Source: Spongiibacteraceae bacterium UBA5047
Lineage (GTDB): Bacteria; Pseudomonadota; Gammaproteobacteria; Pseudomonadales; Spongiibacteraceae
Length of the DNA stretch: 64,000 bases
Direction: 5' to 3'
Assembly: GCA_002415025.1 (NCBI GenBank)
Contig: DIBR01000050.1
Span: 1-64,000, forward strand
In this document: in pieces, positions 60,067-64,000 of the stretch
Numbering within the stretch: the first letter of the stretch is position 1
Layout: each line of letters opens with the position of its first letter
The notes under the pieces: model-generated
What the model was told of the DNA's origin: nothing
What the model saw: the letters and a program-made list of their open reading frames with translations, nothing else
Database searches by the model: none
Position numbers and translations under genes: made by a program

Positions 60067-61788
60067 TTAGTTGTTCGCTCTGGGCACGAAAAAGAAGTCG
60101 CCGACTTCGTGTCCTGCGCCTTTAATACTTTTGTAAACGGGTTCCTGGGCAAAGTTGTTGGCAAGCGCCCGCCGGGTGACGGGTTCCTTGATGGTCGTAA
60201 ATAAATCTGGTGCCGACAGAACCTGCGTATTGCTTTTTAGTGCATTGATCAGTTCGCGTGCGAAAACAGAGTGGCCCTCGCCACCGGCGTCGATAACCGG
60301 TTTATCTCCCCCCGATGACAGTAACAGCCTCGAGCGGCGCGGCAATTTGTAGCGGATATAGTCCAGTTTGTTGTTCTGTGCGCCAGTGCCAAAGAATAAA
60401 TGCCCCGGAGAGCTCGATAGCAGGCCGCCGTAACAGGAATCGGCAACTACGAGTACGCGTTTGGCCTCTATCCGGCCAAGATGGTTGGTAATAAATTCGT
60501 TGGACACCCAGAAAGAATCATTCGGTGGAGGGTCGGCATTGACCGGTAGCCAATAGCCGGTATTACGCTCTCCGATGTCGACCAGATTGCCATGGCCGGC
60601 GTAGTAGATTAGAAGATTATCATTTTCGCCGAGTTTGTCGTGCAGTGCATTAATTGAATTCATAATGCTGAAACGGTCTGCGTCGAGCAGTAGCTCAACC
60701 TGAAACCCATACATGGTTTCAAGTATGGTGGCGAGTTCTCTGGCGTCATTCCAGGGGGTATCGAGGCTGCTCAGGGAGCGATACTGACGGTTGCCAATAA
60801 TCAACGCGTAGTATTTTCCAAAGTTGAGGTCGCCGATCATTGTAGGTGTCACAGCATTGCTGGTTGTTGCCCTGGTTTCAACTGCCTCCAGTGGGGTGCG
60901 TGCCGTGGGCGCGCGCAGTTTTGGCCCGGAAGTAGCAGGCAAGGCTGCCAGTTGGGTTTGGACCTGCGTTCGCGATTGCTGCAGGCTCGTCACCAACTGC
61001 TGTAAAGACTCCATCTCCGCTCGCAGGTCGTGATCGGCTGATGTGGAGCCTGCCGATGCAGGCCGGGCCTTTGCGGCGGCTTTGAGCTTTTCCTGCAGGG
61101 AGCTGATTTGCTTTTGCAGCAGGCGTACCTGTGTATCTTTTGCGGCGATTTCTTCCGCCAGGGCTGCGCGTAATTGTTCCTGCTCTTTGCGGGCCGTTGT
61201 CTGGAATATCACATTGTCTTCGGGGAGGCCCCAGGCTTGCCGATACAGATTAAGCGCCTTGAGTTTGTTCGCGGGGACGCCGAGGCCCTGCTCGTAAAGT
61301 GTTCCAAGATTGAACAGCGCGCGTTCGTTGCCTTGCGCTGCCGACTTTTCGTACCAAATGGCGGCTGCCTGGTAATTTGGTTCGGTGCCCAGGCCTTTTT
61401 CAAATATCTCCCCGACGTTAACCTGAGCATCGGCATCGCCGGCCTTGGCGGCAGGCATCCAGACATTCAGGGCTGATTTGTAGTCAGCCCGGTCGTAGGC
61501 AACATATTCGCCACCTCGAATATTGCAATCGGACGCGGTGGTTTTGATGGGGCGCCGCGCCGTGATGTAGGTCTGGTTACCCAGGCTACGAACCTGGCCC
61601 GGCAGCAGGCAGTCAACAATGTGCATGCCGGCGATCAGTTCCTCCTGGTTGGCCGGTTGGCCAGCCTGCTCTGTATTGGGGGAGGAGCCACAGGCGGAGA
61701 TCACCGTGGCAAGCAAAATGGGCAGGGAGTACCTGATCAAGCGTCGGTTCGAGCCTGAGGAGTAAACGCAATCAGCCACTGTTGTCAT
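60067..61788 (-). CDS. Caspase-family (C14) lipoprotein with Sel1 repeats and coiled coil
   Basis: A 573-residue protein. The signal peptide ends in a canonical lipobox (Ile30-Ser31-Ala32-Cys33), so it is an envelope lipoprotein. Two Sel1-like repeats follow at about 116-151 and 152-187, then coiled-coil segments at about 200-245 and 253-285, and a caspase-like domain from about 325. The catalytic dyad is intact: His399 in YYAGHG and Cys452 in DSCYGG. Substrate-pocket composition cannot be judged reliably. It is the first gene of the minus-strand operon with barrel, hydrolase and kinase (37 bp to the barrel gene). Proteolytic activity is likely; cleavage specificity (Arg/Lys or Asp) is unknown. 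Confidence 0.9.
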   Translation of the reverse strand: MTTVADCVYSSGSNRRLIRYSLPILLATVISACGSSPNTEQAGQPANQEELIAGMHIVDCLLPGQVRSLGNQTYITARRPIKTTASDCNIRGGEYVAYDRADYKSALNVWMPAAKAGDADAQVNVGEIFEKGLGTEPNYQAAAIWYEKSAAQGNERALFNLGTLYEQGLGVPANKLKALNLYRQAWGLPEDNVIFQTTARKEQEQLRAALAEEIAAKDTQVRLLQKQISSLQEKLKAAAKARPASAGSTSADHDLRAEMESLQQLVTSLQQSRTQVQTQLAALPATSGPKLRAPTARTPLEAVETRATTSNAVTPTMIGDLNFGKYYALIIGNRQYRSLSSLDTPWNDARELATILETMYGFQVELLLDADRFSIMNSINALHDKLGENDNLLIYYAGHGNLVDIGERNTGYWLPVNADPPPNDSFWVSNEFITNHLGRIEAKRVLVVADSCYGGLLSSSPGHLFFGTGAQNNKLDYIRYKLPRRSRLLLSSGGDKPVIDAGGEGHSVFARELINALKSNTQVLSAPDLFTTIKEPVTRRALANNFAQEPVYKSIKGAGHEVGDFFFVPRANN

Positions 61789-61829
61789 GGCCTAATACCT
61801 TTTGGTTAAGTTTATTAACGGGATTTTAG

Positions 61830-61839
61830 TTCGCGCGAA
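61830..61839. promoter_or_regulatory. Short palindrome in the divergent caspase/peroxiredoxin intergenic region
   Basis: TTCGCGCGAA is a perfect 10-bp palindrome flanked on both sides by TTTAG. It lies 41 bp upstream of the caspase lipoprotein start in the 162-bp divergent gap. It is a possible operator for the caspase operon; short palindromes also occur by chance. Confidence 0.25.
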
Positions 61840-61950
61840 TTTAGTGTGATGCAATCTACGTTTACAATCAAGTACATCCGGGTGCTGGGCCGGGTGCCGG
61901 GTGGCGCAGGTAACCCTCTGATTAATTTATGTTTGTTGTCGGGAGAGGCT

Positions 61951-62484
61951 ATGAATTTGGAATCCGTACGGCTGGAGCAAGGAGACCGATCGGTTTCATT
62001 GCCGGATCTATGGCAATCAGGCCCGTTACTGCTGGTACTGCTCAGGCACAGCGGATGCCCGATTTGCCGCGAACATCTGGTGGTTACTGAAGGGATTCTC
62101 GACGAGTTTTCCGCGCTGGGCTGCAACGTTATTGGTGTTTGTCACGGGAGTGGCAACGACGCCGAAGCGCTTCAGCGCGAACTGGAACTCAGGTTTCCGG
62201 TGTATGCCGACCCGGCCATGGCCCTGTATAGGGAGTTGGCCATGCCCCGTGGTAGCTGGTGGCAGGTCACGTTCGGACCGATGCTGCGAGAGCCGGTCAA
62301 AGCAATTCGACGGATGCGTGATGTTCGCAAGCCCGGCAAGGATGTGCGCCAACTCGGCGGCGTTGTGTTACTTAATGGCGCGGGCGAGGTGAACTATTGC
62401 TACTGCCAGAAAGACTCGGCGGATATGCCTGCCGATGAAGAGGTATTGGCTGCCGTGAAGATGTTGTGCTCCGGCCCGGTCTAG
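61951..62484 (+). CDS. Peroxiredoxin-like (AhpC/TSA_2 type) protein
   Basis: A 177-residue thioredoxin-fold protein with a CxxC pair, Cys36 and Cys39, in LLRHSGCPICREHL, followed by helices and strands of the peroxiredoxin-like PRXL2/AhpC-TSA_2 group. Such proteins are thought to reduce peroxides or disulfides, but few are characterised. I choose ATG 61951, preceded by GGGAGAGG; a longer frame from 61846 is poorly supported. It is divergent from the caspase operon, sharing its promoter region. Cytoplasmic by appearance. Confidence 0.82.
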   Translation: MNLESVRLEQGDRSVSLPDLWQSGPLLLVLLRHSGCPICREHLVVTEGILDEFSALGCNVIGVCHGSGNDAEALQRELELRFPVYADPAMALYRELAMPRGSWWQVTFGPMLREPVKAIRRMRDVRKPGKDVRQLGGVVLLNGAGEVNYCYCQKDSADMPADEEVLAAVKMLCSGPV

Positions 62485-62592
62485 CGAAGGTCGGCTGTTT
62501 GGCCTATGGGCATTTTCAGGTCTCGTGATAAGGTTCGTCGCGTTGTATGCGCGTTAGCGGGTGCCTGATTAACAGTACATATTGAGGGTTGC

Positions 62593-63345
62593 ATGGCTAG
62601 ATCAATTCGGTTCGAGGGAAAGGTTGTTTTTATCACAGGCGCAGCGTCGGGAATCGGCCGCGCCTGTGCAGAGCGCTACGCCGCAGAAGGCGCTCGCCTC
62701 TACCTTTGCGATATCAATGAAGCGGGGCTGGATGACACGCAGTCGTCGCTGGCGACGGAGGTTCATACCCGCGTTTTGAACGTAAGTCAGTCCGGGGAGT
62801 GTCGCGACGCAATTGCGGATTGCATTGAGCGGTACGGCCAGTTGGATGTGCTCTGCAATATTGCCGGGATTGCCATGACCCATCATTTTCACGACATCGA
62901 TGATGAGGCCTGGGACAGGATTGTCGGTATTAACCTGTCCAGTGTGATGTATCTGTCGAGGGCTGCTATTCCCCATTTGAAGGAAAGTCGCGGGAATATT
63001 GTCAACCTTGCATCGATAGCCGGTGTGATGGGACAGGCATACACATCGGCGTATTGCGCTACAAAGGCCGCCGTTGTGATGTTGACGAAGTCGATTGCGC
63101 TCGAATACGCCAAGGCTGGAATACGTTGCAACGCCCTGTGTCCCGGCGGCGTGCAAACGCCCCTGGTGCAGAAGTTTTCAGCGCCCGATGATATCGACTT
63201 CACGTTGATGTCGCGCTATATGCCCTTGAATGACATGGCAGAGGCGGATGATGCGGCGAATTCCGTGTTGTTTTTATCATCTGATGAGGCGCGCCATATT
63301 AATGGTGTTGCTTTGCCGCTCGACGGCGGAGTATCCGCCGGCTAA
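62593..63345 (+). CDS. Short-chain dehydrogenase/reductase
   Basis: A 250-residue classical SDR of normal length. It has FITGAASGIGRACAE for the dinucleotide, DINEAG with Asp suggesting NAD(H), NIAG, the catalytic Ser in NLASIAG and the YCATKAA Tyr/Lys pair, plus RCNALCPGGVQTP. The C-terminus reads INGVALPLDGGVSAG, as in FabG-like and sterol/hydroxyacyl dehydrogenases. Start ATG 62593. It stands alone between the peroxiredoxin-like gene and yajC. The substrate is unknown. Confidence 0.92.
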   Translation: MARSIRFEGKVVFITGAASGIGRACAERYAAEGARLYLCDINEAGLDDTQSSLATEVHTRVLNVSQSGECRDAIADCIERYGQLDVLCNIAGIAMTHHFHDIDDEAWDRIVGINLSSVMYLSRAAIPHLKESRGNIVNLASIAGVMGQAYTSAYCATKAAVVMLTKSIALEYAKAGIRCNALCPGGVQTPLVQKFSAPDDIDFTLMSRYMPLNDMAEADDAANSVLFLSSDEARHINGVALPLDGGVSAG

Positions 63346-63374
63346 GGCCGTTTGGCGCCGGCCGAGACTAAACG

Positions 63375-63403
63375 TGAATCTCTGGCCACCTTCCTCGTAT
63401 AAT
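63375..63403 (+). promoter_or_regulatory. Promoter candidate for yajC
   Basis: A perfect -10 TATAAT (63398-63403) lies 17 bases after TGAATC (63375-63380), a weak -35. It is 94 bases upstream of the yajC ATG, in the only gap before it. Confidence 0.45.
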
Positions 63404-63497
63404 GGATTACACTAGCTGCCCTGGAATAGCGGCTTTCATTGATTGACGTTTTGGTTGATGAAGTTAATTTAATTTATTGAAAGTTAAGGATTAATAG

Positions 63498-63830
63498 ATG
63501 AGTTTTTTCATTTCGCAAGCACATGCCCAATCAGCGTCCCAGCAACCAGCCGGTGGTGAGTTGTTCCAGCTGGGCTTTCTTGTGGTGCTGTTTGTGATGT
63601 TCTACTTTTTGGCTATTCGCCCCCAGCGCAAGCGGCAGAAAGAGCACCAGGAAATGGTGGCGGCTCTGGGCAAGGGCGACGAAGTGGTTACCAGCGGCGG
63701 CATTCTGGGAAAAGTCGTGCGTCTGGACGATCACTACGTTGTCTTGCAGGTTGGCGACAATATGGAGCTGAAATTCCAGCGCGCAATGGTTAACGCCGTG
63801 CTGCCTAAAGGTACCATCAAGGCCATCTGA
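63498..63830 (+). CDS. yajC: Sec translocase accessory subunit
   Basis: A 110-residue single-span inner-membrane protein that associates with SecDF. The membrane helix is about residues 24-42 (LFQLGFLVVLFVMFYFLAI), followed by the family hallmark RPQRKRQKEHQEM and the cytoplasmic domain GDEVVTSGGILGKVVRLDDH. Start ATG 63498 with an AAGGA site. In most gammaproteobacteria yajC lies between tgt and secD; here an SDR gene is upstream and a PLP-enzyme gene downstream, so the Sec cluster appears split. Confidence 0.97.
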   Translation: MSFFISQAHAQSASQQPAGGELFQLGFLVVLFVMFYFLAIRPQRKRQKEHQEMVAALGKGDEVVTSGGILGKVVRLDDHYVVLQVGDNMELKFQRAMVNAVLPKGTIKAI

Positions 63831-63837
63831 TCTATCC

Positions 63838-64000
63838 ATGATGCTTCCTCCCCAGCCTCCGCGTTTATCGCTCGCGCGTCTGCCCACGCCTTTGCAGGCG
63901 TTGGACAGAATCAGTGCGCAGCTAGAGGCGGAGAGGGGTGGCGAGCCGCTGCGTATCTGGGTTAAACGTGATGACCTTACCGGCAGCGTGCTCAGCGGCA
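63838..64000 (+). CDS. D-cysteine desulfhydrase / ACC deaminase family protein (5' end only)
   Basis: The first 54 codons of a PLP-dependent enzyme, cut by the window edge. The start MMLPPQPPRLSLARLPTPLQ and the stretch IWVKRDDLTGSVLSG are typical of the D-cysteine desulfhydrase and 1-aminocyclopropane-1-carboxylate deaminase group; the PLP lysine lies beyond the window. ATG 63838 or 63841 may be used, eight to eleven bases after the yajC stop, so it is probably co-transcribed with yajC. The exact substrate cannot be decided from this fragment. Confidence 0.8.
   Translation, partial: MMLPPQPPRLSLARLPTPLQALDRISAQLEAERGGEPLRIWVKRDDLTGSVLSG

Overview
The window is a dense stretch of a gammaproteobacterial chromosome with almost no long non-coding DNA. 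The order leuC-leuD-leuB-asd-usg-fimV-truA-trpF ... accD-folC-dedD-cvpA-purF-metZ, with a LysR gene divergent from leuC, is the one I know from Pseudomonas and relatives. Combined with three large TonB-dependent receptors, a P450/acyl-CoA catabolic cluster and many acyl-CoA enzymes, this suggests a marine-type aerobic heterotroph near Pseudomonadales/Cellvibrionales (Spongiibacteraceae or Halieaceae-like). That placement is inference. I see no rRNA, tRNA, CRISPR array, transposase or phage gene.

Layout. 0-5.5 kb: a DUF924 protein convergent with a giant NAD-dependent glutamate dehydrogenase. 5.6-13.4 kb: a lipid/isoprenoid-type catabolic cluster (cytochrome P450, glyoxalase-like protein, SDR, medium-chain reductase, alpha-methylacyl-CoA racemase, acyl-CoA ligase, NTF2-like protein, flavodoxin-like protein). 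13.6-21.4 kb: three tandem paralogous TonB-dependent receptors closed by a strong terminator. 21.5-23.0 kb: an XdhC/MocA pair without its molybdoenzyme. 22.9-29.4 kb: LysR regulator, leuCDB, asd and the asd-like usg. 29.5-42.5 kb: fimV, truA, trpF, trpB, trpA, accD, folC, dedD, cvpA, purF, metZ. 42.5-46.4 kb: MoxR ATPase, DUF58 and TgpA-type transglutaminase. 46.4-51.4 kb: TetR-controlled RND efflux pair. 51.4-56.3 kb: YkvA, purT, a carboxyltransferase and an acyl-CoA synthetase. 56.4-61.8 kb: a four-gene operon of exported caspase-like lipoprotein, outer-membrane barrel, alpha/beta-hydrolase lipoprotein and transmembrane Ser/Thr kinase. 61.9-64.0 kb: peroxiredoxin-like protein, SDR, yajC and the start of a PLP enzyme of the D-cysteine desulfhydrase/ACC deaminase family.

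Two things deserve most attention. The caspase-lipoprotein/barrel/hydrolase/kinase operon looks like an envelope sensing or cell-fate module that I cannot match to a named system. The roughly 266-bp near-palindrome wedged between trpB and trpA separates two genes that are normally translationally coupled, and it places the trpA ribosome-binding site inside a 26-bp terminal stem. The P450/racemase/ligase set followed by three receptors forms a coherent hypothesis for uptake and methyl-branched side-chain oxidation of a sterol- or isoprenoid-like substrate, but no ring-degradation genes are present to confirm it.
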